From assembly GCF_012935695.1 (NCBI RefSeq), contig NZ_CP052859.1:2335001-2399000 (forward strand): a DNA stretch of 64,000 nucleotides, read 5' to 3'. The notes beneath the pieces were generated by a model. It was not told the origin of the DNA, did not search any database, and saw only the letters and a program-made list of their open reading frames with translations. The position numbers and the translations under genes were made by a program. Below, one piece after another: positions 52,191 to 61,322 of the stretch (the first letter of the stretch is position 1; the number at the start of each line of letters is the position of its first letter). Source of the DNA: Pseudomonas sp. ADAK18 (lineage in GTDB: Bacteria; Pseudomonadota; Gammaproteobacteria; Pseudomonadales; Pseudomonadaceae).

Positions 52191-53408
52191 ATGCGCTCAC
52201 CGCCCGCCCGCGAACGAGCTCCCATGCCCGCACCCCAGCCTGCCACCCCCAGCTCACTGTCGATCACCCTGCAGATCGTCTCTATCGTTTTCTACACCTT
52301 TATCGCCTTTATCTGCATCGGCCTGCCGATTGCGGTGATTCCAGGCTATGTGCATGAGCAACTGGGATTCAGTGCGGTAGTCGCCGGGATCACCATCGGT
52401 TCCCAATACCTGGCCACCCTACTCAGCCGGCCCATGGCCGGGCGCATGTCGGACACTGTCGGGACCAAACGTGCGATTGTGCTGGGCTTGAGCGGTATTT
52501 TGCTGAGCGGCGTGCTGACGTTTATCGCCACGTTGCTGGAAAGCATGCCGTTGCTGAGCCTGAGCGTGCTACTGATGGCTCGGCTGCTGCTGGGCGTGGC
52601 CCAGGGCCTGATCGGCGTCGGGACCATCAGTTGGTGCATGGGACAGGTCGGCGCGGAGCACACTGCACGCTCGATTTCCTGGAACGGAATCGCCTCCTAC
52701 GGTGCCATTGCCATTGGTGCACCATTGGGGGTAGTGATGGTTGCAGAATACGGCTACACCAGCCTCGGCATCGCCCTGTCGGTGTTGGCTGGCCTGGGTC
52801 TGTTGTTGATCCGTAACAAGCCGTCCGTGCCGGTGATACGCGGCGAGCGACTACCGTTCTGGGCAGTATTCGGACGCATTGCTCCCTTTGGCGCAAGCCT
52901 GTGCCTGGCATCGATCGGCTACGGCACCCTGACCACCTTTATCACCCTCTACTACCTGAGCCGAGGCTGGACGGGGGCCGCGTACTGCCTGACGGTATTT
53001 GGTGTTTGCTTCATCCTGTCGCGGCTGCTGTTTATCTCCAGCATCAGCCGCTTCGGCGGCTTCACGTCGGCGATTGCCTGCATGACCATTGAAACCCTGG
53101 GGCTGATATTGCTGTGGCTGGCGCCGTCCACTGGACTGGCATTGGTTGGTGCCGGGCTGACTGGTTTTGGCTTATCACTGGTGTATCCGGCGCTGGGCGT
53201 AGAGGCGATCAAGCAGGTGCCCAACAGCAGCCGGGGCGCCGGATTGAGTGCCTATGCGGTGTTTTTCGACCTGGCCCTGGCGATTGCCGGACCGTTGATG
53301 GGCGCCGTGGCGCTGAACCTTGGGTATTCGTGGATCTTCTTCTGCGCAGCATTGCTCTCGGTCACCGGTCTAGGCCTGACCCTGCTGCTCAAGCGCCGGG
53401 CCTACTGA
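52191..53408 (+). CDS. MFS transporter (YfcJ/YhhS-like)
   Basis: A 405-residue major facilitator with 12 predicted membrane helices. The loop 2-3 signature appears as RPMAGRMSDTVGTKRA, and ISWCMGQVGAEHTARSISWN lies in the central part, as in the YfcJ/YhhS arabinose-exporter-like group. The substrate is unknown. The start could be the ATG at 52191 or at 52224; neither has a clear ribosome site. The 3' end overlaps the convergent hydrolase gene by seven bases. Confidence 0.88.
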   Translation: MRSPPARERAPMPAPQPATPSSLSITLQIVSIVFYTFIAFICIGLPIAVIPGYVHEQLGFSAVVAGITIGSQYLATLLSRPMAGRMSDTVGTKRAIVLGLSGILLSGVLTFIATLLESMPLLSLSVLLMARLLLGVAQGLIGVGTISWCMGQVGAEHTARSISWNGIASYGAIAIGAPLGVVMVAEYGYTSLGIALSVLAGLGLLLIRNKPSVPVIRGERLPFWAVFGRIAPFGASLCLASIGYGTLTTFITLYYLSRGWTGAAYCLTVFGVCFILSRLLFISSISRFGGFTSAIACMTIETLGLILLWLAPSTGLALVGAGLTGFGLSLVYPALGVEAIKQVPNSSRGAGLSAYAVFFDLALAIAGPLMGAVALNLGYSWIFFCAALLSVTGLGLTLLLKRRAY

Positions 53409-54439
53409 TCGGCGGTCTGCATGCCTGCCCGCGTTTCCTGGCCGAGGGTGTGACTGAAAAAGCGCCCAGCCTCGGAAATCAGGTCACGGTGAATGCCCTC
53501 GCGGTCGACACCATCAGCATCGGTGCACACGGCTGGCATGGCCGCCAGTTGATCGTTATCGCACGGTGCCATGAAGATGAAGTGCCCTGCCCCCGCCAAC
53601 AGTTTGAAGTCCGGTGGTTCCGGCAGCTTGCGTGCCAGGGCGGCGGCGTTCTTGTCCACCGCCACCAGCTTGTCGCCGTCGCCGCTGTACAGCAGTACCG
53701 GCACATGCACGTCTGACAGGGTGTGGCGACCGAACATCAGGCTCAAAGGTGCCATCAGCATCAAGGCATGGATCCGAGGATCGGCCTTGGGCTGCAAGTC
53801 ATCACGATCGACAATCAACTCACCCTTGGTGGTACACGCATCACTGTCTTCCGGGCGCTGCTGGCAATAACGCCGCAACCGATCCAGGTCAGGTTTGGCG
53901 CCCGCCAGGATCAGCGCTGTTTCTCCGCCCGCCGAGTAGCCGATGACGCCCACCTGATCAACGTTGACGAACGGTGACAGCATCGGGTCGCCCAGGGTGG
54001 CGGTGATCGCTTCGGAAATTTGGATCGGCCGACCGTACAAATTGCTCAAGGTGCCCAGCCGGCTGTGGTCCTTGTAGTTGTCGCCGGGATGCAATACCGC
54101 CACCACTACAAACCCCTTGCGCGCCAGGGAGGTCGCCAGGTCATGCAAGGCCAGCGGCGTACCGGTGTTGCCATGGGACAACATCAGCATCGGAAAGCGG
54201 CCGATGGCAACCTTGGAGTCTTCAGTAGCTGCAATGTGATAAGCGCCCACCTGAGTGGAGTGCTCGCGGCCGGTGGAAGGATAAAAGGCAATCGCCTTCA
54301 TCGGCTGCAAATCCAGCGGATCGAGAAAGCTCATGCGATGAAAGCCCACACTCCAATGAGGGTGCGGCGCGGGCGCGGCGTGCACTGAAACCAGGCCGCC
54401 GAGCAATGAAAGAACCAAAACTGCACAAAGACGCATCAT
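53402..54439 (-). CDS. Secreted alpha/beta hydrolase (dienelactone hydrolase/PAF-AH-like)
   Basis: A 345-residue hydrolase with a signal peptide (MMRLCAVLVLSLLGGLVSVH, cleaved near AAPAP). The oxyanion segment LMLSHGNTGTPLAL, nucleophile elbow GYSAGGE (Ser), acid region LLYSGDGDKLVAVD and a late His in GAGHFIFMAP form the expected triad. The family splits ester bonds; the substrate is unknown. GGA lies seven bases before the ATG at 54439. Its end overlaps the MFS gene. Confidence 0.87.
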   Translation of the reverse strand: MMRLCAVLVLSLLGGLVSVHAAPAPHPHWSVGFHRMSFLDPLDLQPMKAIAFYPSTGREHSTQVGAYHIAATEDSKVAIGRFPMLMLSHGNTGTPLALHDLATSLARKGFVVVAVLHPGDNYKDHSRLGTLSNLYGRPIQISEAITATLGDPMLSPFVNVDQVGVIGYSAGGETALILAGAKPDLDRLRRYCQQRPEDSDACTTKGELIVDRDDLQPKADPRIHALMLMAPLSLMFGRHTLSDVHVPVLLYSGDGDKLVAVDKNAAALARKLPEPPDFKLLAGAGHFIFMAPCDNDQLAAMPAVCTDADGVDREGIHRDLISEAGRFFSHTLGQETRAGMQTADQ

Positions 54440-54564
54440 GGGGATGTCCACCTTTGCTGCCTGACCGCCTGCGTGTCTGTTGCAATTCCCATGGGGTATG
54501 GCGCTCGAACGGGGTGATAAACCCATGCGTGCATAACCTGGGCCAAATTAAAGACTGCGCGTAA

Positions 54565-54616
54565 ACGAAAAAACTCCGTACTCCGGTCGCTTTCAGGCTA
54601 CCAGAATACAGAGTTT
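54565..54616 (-). terminator. Intrinsic terminator of azoR
   Basis: On the minus strand a 16-base stem (AAACTCTGTATTCTGG paired with CCGGAGTACGGAGTTT, three G-U pairs) is followed by a T6 run. It begins about 50 bases after the azoR stop. Confidence 0.8.
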
Positions 54617-54667
54617 AGGCGCCTCGAATCAGATTGATATCGAGGTGCGATGAACTTTACACAAGTC

Positions 54668-55279
54668 TTACGCAGCGGCGAACAATTGCTCGCTGATTTG
54701 CACGTTGGCATCGCTCATGGCTTTGCTGCGGAACTCGTCACCGTAGGCCAGGCCATGGGCCCGAACGAACTCGATGTCGGTGATACCGAGGAAGCCCAGC
54801 AGCACTTTCAGGTAGTCTTCATGCGCCACACCAGTGGCTTGGCCTGCGTGCAAACCGCCAGAGGTGGAGACCACAATCACCTTCTTGTTGCCACACAGGC
54901 CTTCAGGACCGGCTTCGGTATAGCGGAAGGTCTGGCCCGCCACCGCGATGCGGTCGATCCAGGCTTTGAGCTGGGTCGGGATGGTGAAGTTGTACATCGG
55001 TGCTGCCAGGACCACAGCATCGGCGGCGAGGAATTCGGCCAGGGTCTGCGCGCTCAGGTCGGCTTCGTGCTTTTGCACGGCATTGCGCAATTCAGCGGCC
55101 GTGCCGAGGGCACCCAAGGTAGCACCGGAGAAGTGACTGATGCCTTCACTGGCCAGGTCACGGTAGGTAACTTCTACGCCCGGCTCAGCGGCTTGCCAGG
55201 CCTTGACCACGCCGGCGCTCAACTGACGGGAAGCAGAGTTGTCACCAAGGATGCTGGAATCGATATGCAAGAGTTTCAT
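54668..55279 (-). CDS. azoR: FMN-dependent NADH:quinone/azo reductase (AzoR)
   Basis: A 203-residue flavodoxin-fold reductase. [20 protein letters not shown] supplies the FMN phosphate loop, followed by [19 protein letters not shown] and STSGGLHAG near the flavin. It reduces quinones and azo compounds by two electrons. The ATG at 55279 has GGAGA seven bases upstream. It is divergent from a LysR gene across 126 bases with a palindrome, a standard arrangement for azoR control. Confidence 0.93.
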   Translation of the reverse strand: MKLLHIDSSILGDNSASRQLSAGVVKAWQAAEPGVEVTYRDLASEGISHFSGATLGALGTAAELRNAVQKHEADLSAQTLAEFLAADAVVLAAPMYNFTIPTQLKAWIDRIAVAGQTFRYTEAGPEGLCGNKKVIVVSTSGGLHAGQATGVAHEDYLKVLLGFLGITDIEFVRAHGLAYGDEFRSKAMSDANVQISEQLFAAA

Positions 55280-55345
55280 GGGGGATCTCCAAGTGAGGAC
55301 CGCCACCGGGCGATCAATTGCTGATAATCCTACAGATGAAACCAA

Positions 55346-55363
55346 TAGCCGATTAGTCGGTTA
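55346..55363. promoter_or_regulatory. LysR-type palindrome between azoR and its divergent regulator
   Basis: TAGCCGATTAGTCGGTTA is a palindrome with one mismatch (core CCGA-TTAG-TCGG), lying between the divergent genes about 42 bases before the LysR start. It is the likely binding site of the LysR protein. Confidence 0.6.
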
Positions 55364-55405
55364 AAATGCGATAGTTCGTTCCACTGACAGGACAATAGGC
55401 CGATC

Positions 55406-56314
55406 ATGCAAGATCTCAATGACCTTTACTATTTCGCCAAAGTGGTAGAAGCCGGGGGCTTTGCCGCCGCCGGACGGCTGCTGGGGATCCCCAAGTCACG
55501 GCTGTCCCGGCGCATTGCCGAACTGGAGGAACGCCTTGGCGCGCGACTGCTGCAACGCACCACCCGACAACTGACCCTGACCGCCGTCGGCGAACGTTAC
55601 CTGCGCCATTGCCAGGCGATGCTGCTGGAAGCGGAGATGGCAGATGAGGCTGTCGCCAGCATGTCCAGCCAGCCACGCGGACGCCTGCGAGTGAGCTGCC
55701 CGGTTGGCCTGGCCCATGAGACCCTGCCGGGCATGGTGGCCGACTTTCTGGCGACCTATCCGCAGGTCCAGTTGGAAATGATACTGGTCAATCGTCGCGT
55801 CGATCTGATCGGCGAAGGCGTTGATGTTGCGCTGCGGGTACGGGAGTTGGGGGATGAAGACCCGTTGCTGGTGACTCGCCGACTGCGCCAGGCGCAAACC
55901 GTGCTGGTGGCCAGTCCTGACTTTGTGCGAGAGCATCCGGTCAACGCGCCGCATGACCTCAAAGGGATACCCGTCCTCGGCGCGCTGGAGCCCGACCGAT
56001 TGGTTCATTTGCGCATGCTCGGCCCCAACGAACAAACCTGTGACCTGGCACTGGAAGCCCGATTGGGTATTGACGACTTTCTCGTGCGCCGCACCAGTGC
56101 CCTCGCCGGCCTGGGCTGCACGGTGCTGCCGATGATGTATTGCGAACAGGAACTGCAAAGTGGTCAGCTCGTGCAACTGCTACCCGAATGGTCGCTGCCA
56201 GGCGGCTGGCTGCAGGCGGTCTACCCTCATCGACGCGGGGTATTGCCGGCGATACGGGCCTGGATCGACTTCCTGGATCAAGCGTTCAAAGGGTGCGGAG
56301 ACCGACTGATATGA
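55406..56314 (+). CDS. LysR-family regulator divergent from azoR
   Basis: A 302-residue regulator. Helix-turn-helix in GGFAAAGRLLGIPKSRLSRRIAELEERLGARLLQR (read in two pieces), typical of the CrgA/aaeR-like LysR branch with IPKSRLSRRIA, then a substrate-binding-like effector domain with RLRVSCPVGLAHE and VDVALRVRELGDEDPL. It probably activates azoR in the presence of quinone or azo compounds. The YjbR gene starts within its stop (ATGA overlap). Confidence 0.92.
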   Translation: MQDLNDLYYFAKVVEAGGFAAAGRLLGIPKSRLSRRIAELEERLGARLLQRTTRQLTLTAVGERYLRHCQAMLLEAEMADEAVASMSSQPRGRLRVSCPVGLAHETLPGMVADFLATYPQVQLEMILVNRRVDLIGEGVDVALRVRELGDEDPLLVTRRLRQAQTVLVASPDFVREHPVNAPHDLKGIPVLGALEPDRLVHLRMLGPNEQTCDLALEARLGIDDFLVRRTSALAGLGCTVLPMMYCEQELQSGQLVQLLPEWSLPGGWLQAVYPHRRGVLPAIRAWIDFLDQAFKGCGDRLI

Positions 56315-56682
56315 GCACAAAAAAGATGAGTGAGGAGGATGTCGCCCGCTTCTGCCTGGATTTGCCCGGTGCACGGGAGGACTATAAATGGGGCGGCGTC
56401 CGGGTGTTCTCGATTGCCACAAATAAGATGTTTGCCCTACAGAACCTGCGGGGCGAGTCCCTGGCGTTCAAGGTCGACAAGGAACTGTTCCTGGGGCATG
56501 TGGATCGCCCCGGCATTCATCCGGCGCCTTATCTGGCACGTGCGCAGTGGATCATTATGAATACGCCCTACCCGCTGGGCGCCGAAGAACTGCGTGGCCT
56601 GTTGCAACGCTCTCACCAACTGGTGGTGAACAAACTGCCCAAGCGCACACAGGTTGGCCTGCTTCTAGAACAACGACAGTAG
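56311..56682 (+). CDS. MmcQ/YjbR family protein
   Basis: A 123-residue protein of the MmcQ/YjbR (DUF419) family: EEDVARFCLDLPGAREDYKW at the N terminus, FALQNLRGESLAFKVDKELF and HPAPYLARAQWIIMNT in the middle, and a C-terminal helix with LLQRSHQLVVNKLPKRTQVGL. The family adopts a CyaY-like fold that may bind DNA. The ATG overlaps the LysR stop, so translation is coupled. The 3' end overlaps the convergent DUF1294 gene by 18 bases. Confidence 0.88.
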   Translation: MSTKKMSEEDVARFCLDLPGAREDYKWGGVRVFSIATNKMFALQNLRGESLAFKVDKELFLGHVDRPGIHPAPYLARAQWIIMNTPYPLGAEELRGLLQRSHQLVVNKLPKRTQVGLLLEQRQ

Positions 56683-57048
56683 CGTGCCGCCCAGAAACAG
56701 CTGATCGATCCAGAACACCTGGTGCAGCAGCACGATCAGCCAGAACACCACCTGGTACGACACTTTGCGGGTCTTGTGGCGAAACACTTGCTGGGCAATC
56801 AATGCGCCCGGCCAGCCGCCCGCCAGCTCCACCGCATGCAGGACGTTTTCCGGGGTGCGCCAACTGTCCTCGCGGGCCTTACGCTTGTCACTCCAATACA
56901 GGAAAAACGCCACGACGCTGACCGTGCCATAAGCCACCAGTGGAATCAACGAAACCCCGCGATACCAAAGCAATGCCGAGCCGAACAACGGCACGGCACA
57001 CAACAGCACGAACACCAGGGCCTTCAAACGTGGATGCTGGATGTTCAT
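56665..57048 (-). CDS. DUF1294 membrane protein
   Basis: A 127-residue small membrane protein with about four hydrophobic helices. The family signature is YWSDKRKAREDSWRTPENVLHAVELAGGWPGALIAQQVFRHKTRK, seen across residues about 52-97 (quoted in pieces: YWSDKRKA, WRTPE, LAGGWPGA, RHKTRK). Function unknown. It follows uppP by five bases in the same direction; start chosen at 57048 (MNIQHPRLKAL). Confidence 0.86.
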   Translation of the reverse strand: MNIQHPRLKALVFVLLCAVPLFGSALLWYRGVSLIPLVAYGTVSVVAFFLYWSDKRKAREDSWRTPENVLHAVELAGGWPGALIAQQVFRHKTRKVSYQVVFWLIVLLHQVFWIDQLFLGGTLLSLF

Positions 57049-57053
57049 GGTCT

Positions 57054-57884
57054 TCACGCCTTGACTGCCGCCCATTCAACCCAGCCGAACTGCCAGGTCG
57101 CCAGAATCACCAGGCCAAAGGCAATACGATACCAGGCGAATGCCGCATAGCTGTGGCTGGCGATGAACTTGAGCAGGCCCTTGACCGCAATCATCGCGAA
57201 GATGAACGAGGTGACAAATCCAATGGCGAACACCGGCAGGTCATCGGGCTGGAACAGGTGACGGTATTTGTAGCCCGAATAGACCGCAGCACCGACCATG
57301 GTTGGCATCGCCAGGAAGAACGAAAACTCGGTAGCGGTCTTGCGCGACAGACCAAACAGCAGACCGCCAATGATTGTGGCGCCGGAGCGGGAGGTGCCTG
57401 GAATCATCGCCAGACACTGGGCAAAACCCACCTTGAGGGCATCTTTCCAGGTGATCTCATCGACAGTTTCGGCGTGTACTTCATGCTGCCGGCGCTCAGC
57501 CCACAGCATGATGATGCCGCCCACCACCAGCGCCGTGGCCACGGTGATCGGGTTGAACAGGTAGTGCTTGATCAGATCGGCAAAAATCACTCCCAACACC
57601 ACCGCTGGCAAGACGGCGATCAGCAGGTTAAGGGTGAACCGTTGGGCATTGCGCTGGGTGGGCAAGCCGACAACCACATCAAGAATCTTGCGTCGAAACT
57701 CCCAGACCACGGCCAGGATGGCGCCCAGTTGGATGATGATATTAAACGCTTCAAATCGCTCGCCACCGAAACCGATCAAGTCGGCGACGATAATCTGGTG
57801 ACCGGTACTGGAGATCGGTAAAAACTCCGTCAGTCCTTCGACAACGCCAAGTATCAATGCCTGTGCGGCAGTCCAAAGATCCAT
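57054..57884 (-). CDS. uppP: Undecaprenyl-diphosphatase (UppP/BacA)
   Basis: A 276-residue inner-membrane enzyme with eight hydrophobic helices. The active-site motifs are [14 protein letters not shown] near residue 16-29 and [10 protein letters not shown] near 163-172. It recycles undecaprenyl diphosphate to the monophosphate lipid carrier for peptidoglycan and O-antigen, and confers bacitracin resistance. DUF1294 follows after five bases. Length equals the usual 270-280. Confidence 0.95.
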   Translation of the reverse strand: MDLWTAAQALILGVVEGLTEFLPISSTGHQIIVADLIGFGGERFEAFNIIIQLGAILAVVWEFRRKILDVVVGLPTQRNAQRFTLNLLIAVLPAVVLGVIFADLIKHYLFNPITVATALVVGGIIMLWAERRQHEVHAETVDEITWKDALKVGFAQCLAMIPGTSRSGATIIGGLLFGLSRKTATEFSFFLAMPTMVGAAVYSGYKYRHLFQPDDLPVFAIGFVTSFIFAMIAVKGLLKFIASHSYAAFAWYRIAFGLVILATWQFGWVEWAAVKA

Positions 57885-58138
57885 GCTTCCCCCATGAGGT
57901 CATGTCTGCTGCATGCCTCGTTGATATTTCTTAGTGGTTCACTAACGAAGAGTGCACTGAAAACCAGCGCAAAAAAAATCAACACCGAACTGCGAAAATT
58001 CCGTGAAAAATCAGGCAGGACTCAGGTTTTTTGATTCCGGGCCGAAAGCCTATCAGACAAGCTCGTTTTTCGCTTTGCGATATTGAAATACAGATGGATG
58101 CAGCACCAAAAACTATAAGAACACGGAGTGATTGGACC

Positions 58139-59773
58139 ATGAACAGTTTGCGCACCATGTCGATCAGCCGCCGCCTTTGGCTGATCCTGATCGTCGCCGT
58201 ATTGATGCTGCTGACGCTGGGCCTGCTGATGCTCAAGCAGGTCCATGACGGCCTTTATCAGGCCAAGAGCCAACAAACCCAACACGTGGTGCAGACCGCC
58301 AATGGGGTCCTGGCCTACTACCATGCCCTGGAAACCACGGGCGTTCTGACTCGCGACGCTGCGCAAAAACAAGCCTTGAGAGTGGTGCGCGGCCTGCGTT
58401 ATGACCACGACGATTACTTCTGGATCAACGACCTGACGCCGGTGATGATCATGCACGCGGCCAACCCTAAGCTTGACGGCCAGAACCTGTCGGCCATTCG
58501 CGACCCAGACGGTTTTGCAGTGTTCAATGAGTTTGTCATCCTGGCCAAGGCCAAGGGCGCCGGGATCGTCAACTATCGCTGGCCGAAACCGGGAGCCGAC
58601 GCGCCGGTAGAAAAGACCTCCTATATCCAGTTATTCGAACCCTGGGGCTGGATCATCGGCTCCGGCGTCTACGTCGATGACGTACAAGCCGAATTTCGCG
58701 GTCAGGTATGGAAAGCCTCGGCGATTGGCGTGGGGATTGCCGTGATCATGGCCCTGCTGGTGGTGCTGATCGCCCGCAGTATCGTGCGTCCACTGCAAGA
58801 GGCGGTTAACGCCATGGCCAATATCGCCAGCGGCGAAAGTGACCTGACCCGTAGCCTCGACACTCATGGCCAGGACGAAGTCACCCAACTAGCCCAGCAC
58901 TTCAATAGCTTCACCGCCAAGTTGCGCCAGGTGGTTGGGCAGTTGCAGAGCTGCGCCAATGCCCTGGGCCAGTCGTCCGCAGAGTTGGGCAGCAATGCCA
59001 GCCAGGCCCATGACCGCAGCCAGCAGCAGTCCCAGCAAATGGAACTGGTGGCCACGGCTATCAACGAGGTCACCTATGGTGTACAGGACGTCGCCAAGAA
59101 CGCCGAGCACGCCGCCAGCGAAATGCGCGACGCTCAAGCCCAGGCTGAGCAAGGCCAAGTCAATATCGACGGCAGCCTGAGGCAGATCGATCAGTTGTCC
59201 AGCACCATCAACCAGGCCGTGGAGGTGATCCGCACTCTGTCCAGCGAAAGCACCCAGATCGGTGGTGTGCTGGAAGTGATACGTTCCATCGCCGACCAGA
59301 CCAACCTGCTGGCCCTCAATGCCGCCATCGAGGCGGCACGCGCCGGTGAACAAGGCCGCGGTTTTGCAGTGGTCGCCGATGAGGTGCGATTGTTGGCCCA
59401 ACGTACGCAAAAATCCACCGCTGAAATCCAGTCCATGATCGAGCGCCTGCAAGGCCACTCGGAGGCGGCGGTCAAGGTGATCAGCGACAGCCACCAGGCT
59501 TCGCAGTTGACTATCGAGCAAGCAGGCCAGGCCGGGGCCAGCCTGAACGCGATCGGCCAGGCTTTGCGCAATCTCAATGGATTGAATGCTTCGATTGCCA
59601 GCGCCACTTTGCAACAGGCCCACGTGGTGGAAGATATCAACCAGAACGTCACACAGGCGGCCGGGCTTTCCCACAGCACCGCGTTGGCGGCTCAACAGTC
59701 CAGCGAGGCGAGTACGCATTTGAAAGACCTGAGCGAGCAATTAGATGGGTTGTTGCGCCAGTTCAAGGTATGA
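58139..59773 (+). CDS. Methyl-accepting chemotaxis protein with sCache sensor
   Basis: A 544-residue chemoreceptor. TM1 at about 15-33 ([18 protein letters not shown]), a periplasmic single-Cache domain ([48 protein letters not shown]), TM2 near 198-216, a HAMP segment ([20 protein letters not shown]), and the signalling hairpin tip [34 protein letters not shown] (quoted as two pieces). GGAG lies ten bases before the ATG. Ligands of sCache receptors are often short-chain organic acids; the ligand here is unknown. No C-terminal CheR-tethering pentapeptide is seen. Confidence 0.93.
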   Translation: MNSLRTMSISRRLWLILIVAVLMLLTLGLLMLKQVHDGLYQAKSQQTQHVVQTANGVLAYYHALETTGVLTRDAAQKQALRVVRGLRYDHDDYFWINDLTPVMIMHAANPKLDGQNLSAIRDPDGFAVFNEFVILAKAKGAGIVNYRWPKPGADAPVEKTSYIQLFEPWGWIIGSGVYVDDVQAEFRGQVWKASAIGVGIAVIMALLVVLIARSIVRPLQEAVNAMANIASGESDLTRSLDTHGQDEVTQLAQHFNSFTAKLRQVVGQLQSCANALGQSSAELGSNASQAHDRSQQQSQQMELVATAINEVTYGVQDVAKNAEHAASEMRDAQAQAEQGQVNIDGSLRQIDQLSSTINQAVEVIRTLSSESTQIGGVLEVIRSIADQTNLLALNAAIEAARAGEQGRGFAVVADEVRLLAQRTQKSTAEIQSMIERLQGHSEAAVKVISDSHQASQLTIEQAGQAGASLNAIGQALRNLNGLNASIASATLQQAHVVEDINQNVTQAAGLSHSTALAAQQSSEASTHLKDLSEQLDGLLRQFKV

Positions 59774-60062
59774 GCGTACGCCTACCTAAAGGCATAGGTA
59801 TCTGCACAACGCTTGATGCGTCGGTCATATCCGTTGCGGTCAAACTCAACTTCAAAGAAAGCTCCTACACTGCTATCCGTAACTGCCTGTATCAATCACC
59901 CTTCCTGCATTTGGATCCCAATTGTAGACTCTCCTCTCACCTCATCTAATTAATCAACACCCGTAGTCTGAATTCGGCGCAGAGCCTTCTCACTCTGCGC
60001 TGCGATTGCCGGGCCGACTGTTAATACCTATAAAAACGCCATAAAAAGTAGAGGAACGTTTC

Positions 60063-60278
60063 GTGTCCGATGATCAATTACCCGACCCTGCCCACCTCGG
60101 CTACATACCCATCCCCGTTCCGGACATGGACCGATTGATGGAACTGCGTGATGCACTGGTAGCGCTGAAAGGACCGTTGGCCAACGATCCTGGGTGGCGA
60201 GAAAATCTTCATAAGCGGCTGTTCAACGCCGACACTGCTGAGCAGGTTCTGGGAAAGCTCAGCAGCGCCCTCTCCTGA
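60063..60278 (+). CDS. Small 71-residue protein, GTG start
   Basis: The chain reads (M)SDDQLPDPAHLGYIPIPVP, then an amphipathic MDRLMELRDALVALKGPLAN helix and GWRENLHKRLFNADTAEQVL. It is acidic and soluble-looking; no family is recognised. GAGGAA lies six to seven bases before the GTG at 60063. The 289 bases upstream include a GCGCAGAG/CTCTGCGC hairpin (59977-60000). Downstream lie an AT-rich palindrome and a terminator. Confidence 0.7.
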   Translation: MSDDQLPDPAHLGYIPIPVPDMDRLMELRDALVALKGPLANDPGWRENLHKRLFNADTAEQVLGKLSSALS

Positions 60279-60295
60279 ACGACCTGACTGCAAAA

Positions 60296-60328
60296 TTAAT
60301 GCATTTAACCTGCATTAATATGCATTAG
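60296..60328. promoter_or_regulatory. Three related half-sites upstream of the HPP gene
   Basis: TTAATGCA (60296), seven bases, TGCATTAA (60311), TA, TGCATTAG (60321). The first two form a perfect inverted repeat and the third repeats the second in tandem. The arrangement suggests a cooperative operator. Confidence 0.5.
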
Positions 60329-60387
60329 CGGTGAATCGAACAGATCGGCACACTGCGCCGGTTCCTCCCCCAAATGCAGGAACTTTC

Positions 60388-60426
60388 GAAGGGCTTTCCG
60401 GGAAACCAGATGAGCCCTTCTTTTTT
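60388..60426 (+). terminator. Intrinsic terminator just before the HPP gene
   Basis: GAAGGGCT, 17-base loop, AGCCCTTC, T6. It lies 110 bases after the 71-residue gene and only 31 bases before the chosen start of the HPP gene. It could terminate the former or act as an attenuator of the latter. An upstream hairpin GTTCCT/AGGAAC (60361-60383) sits next to it. Confidence 0.75.
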
Positions 60427-60457
60427 GCCCGTTTTTTATCGCCTGGATCGTCTTTCA

Positions 60458-61171
60458 ATGCTTGCTCGCTGGTTACCCGCTGCTATCAACACCCGTCCCG
60501 CCGAATGGAGTCGTGCCGCCCTGGGCATGGCCTTGGGCACTCTGCTCAGCGTCTGGGTCTGTGCCCAGGTGTTTGGAATGGATGTCGCCTTGCATCTGGT
60601 TGGTCCTCTTGGAGCCTCGGCGGTGCTGCTGTTTGCCGTATCGTCTGGGGCGTTGGCCCAACCTTGGTCGATCATCGGCAGCTATTTATGTGCAGGTGTG
60701 ATTGCGCTGCTGGTGGCACGGGTCCTGGGGCGAACACTGGGCAGTGCGTGCCTGGCCGCCGGCATGGCGCTGATCCTGATGTGCTGGCTGCGCTGCCTGC
60801 ACCCGCCGGCCGGGGCGCTGGCGCTGACGCTGGTACTGGCGGATCCAGCGACCATCGCCTTGCAATGGTGGGAAATCGGGCCGGTGATGCTCGGCGCCGG
60901 TACGTTGCTGCTGACGGCCCTTGCCTATAACAATTTGACGCGCACCCGCTACCCTAAAGGCGCAGTTGAACCCACAGCGCAGGCCTTCGTATCCACGTCG
61001 GCGGAAAATCCTGCGATCTGCGCCGACGATCTGAAACTGGCGCTGGAAGAAATGGAGCAGTTCTTTGACGTCACCCCCCAGGAGTTGGAACAACTGATCC
61101 AGGCCAGTGAACGTCATGCCCGTCGCAGGAGCATCGGCGCCGTGCTGGCAAGTGCGCCTGAGCGCCGTTAG
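60458..61171 (+). CDS. HPP-family membrane protein
   Basis: A 237-residue protein with four to five hydrophobic helices and the family signature CLHPPAGALALTLVLAD near residue 110, followed by a soluble C-terminal helix bundle of about 60 residues (DDLKLALEEMEQFFDVTPQE). HPP proteins include plastid/cyanobacterial nitrite transporters; the substrate here is unknown. The start at 60458 (MLARWLPAAI) is favoured because a strong terminator lies at 60388-60426, within any longer frame starting at 60374. Its ribosome site is weak. Confidence 0.82.
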   Translation: MLARWLPAAINTRPAEWSRAALGMALGTLLSVWVCAQVFGMDVALHLVGPLGASAVLLFAVSSGALAQPWSIIGSYLCAGVIALLVARVLGRTLGSACLAAGMALILMCWLRCLHPPAGALALTLVLADPATIALQWWEIGPVMLGAGTLLLTALAYNNLTRTRYPKGAVEPTAQAFVSTSAENPAICADDLKLALEEMEQFFDVTPQELEQLIQASERHARRRSIGAVLASAPERR

Positions 61172-61322
61172 CCCGGAAAAAGCCGGCGCTGTCTGCATTG
61201 CAAAAATGCACACCTGACCTGCACATATCGGCGTTGTACTTGGCAAATTTGCGCTGGTACGATCGAGAGAAAGTTCGTCCGCGAACATCTTAATAAAGAA
61301 CAATAAAAGCAGGGAGTTAGAG

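Noticed and set aside
53114..53716. 200-codon frame overlapping the MFS and hydrolase genes
   Set aside because: Out of frame with one well-supported gene and antisense to the other; no domain seen.
58020..58080. Possible FliA (sigma-28) promoter before the chemoreceptor
   Set aside because: A GCCGAAAG segment resembles the -10 box but the -35 match is poor, so it is not listed as a feature.
60374..60457. N-terminal extension of the HPP protein
   Set aside because: It would contain a full intrinsic terminator (60388-60426) within the coding sequence, and its residues are not hydrophobic or family-like.
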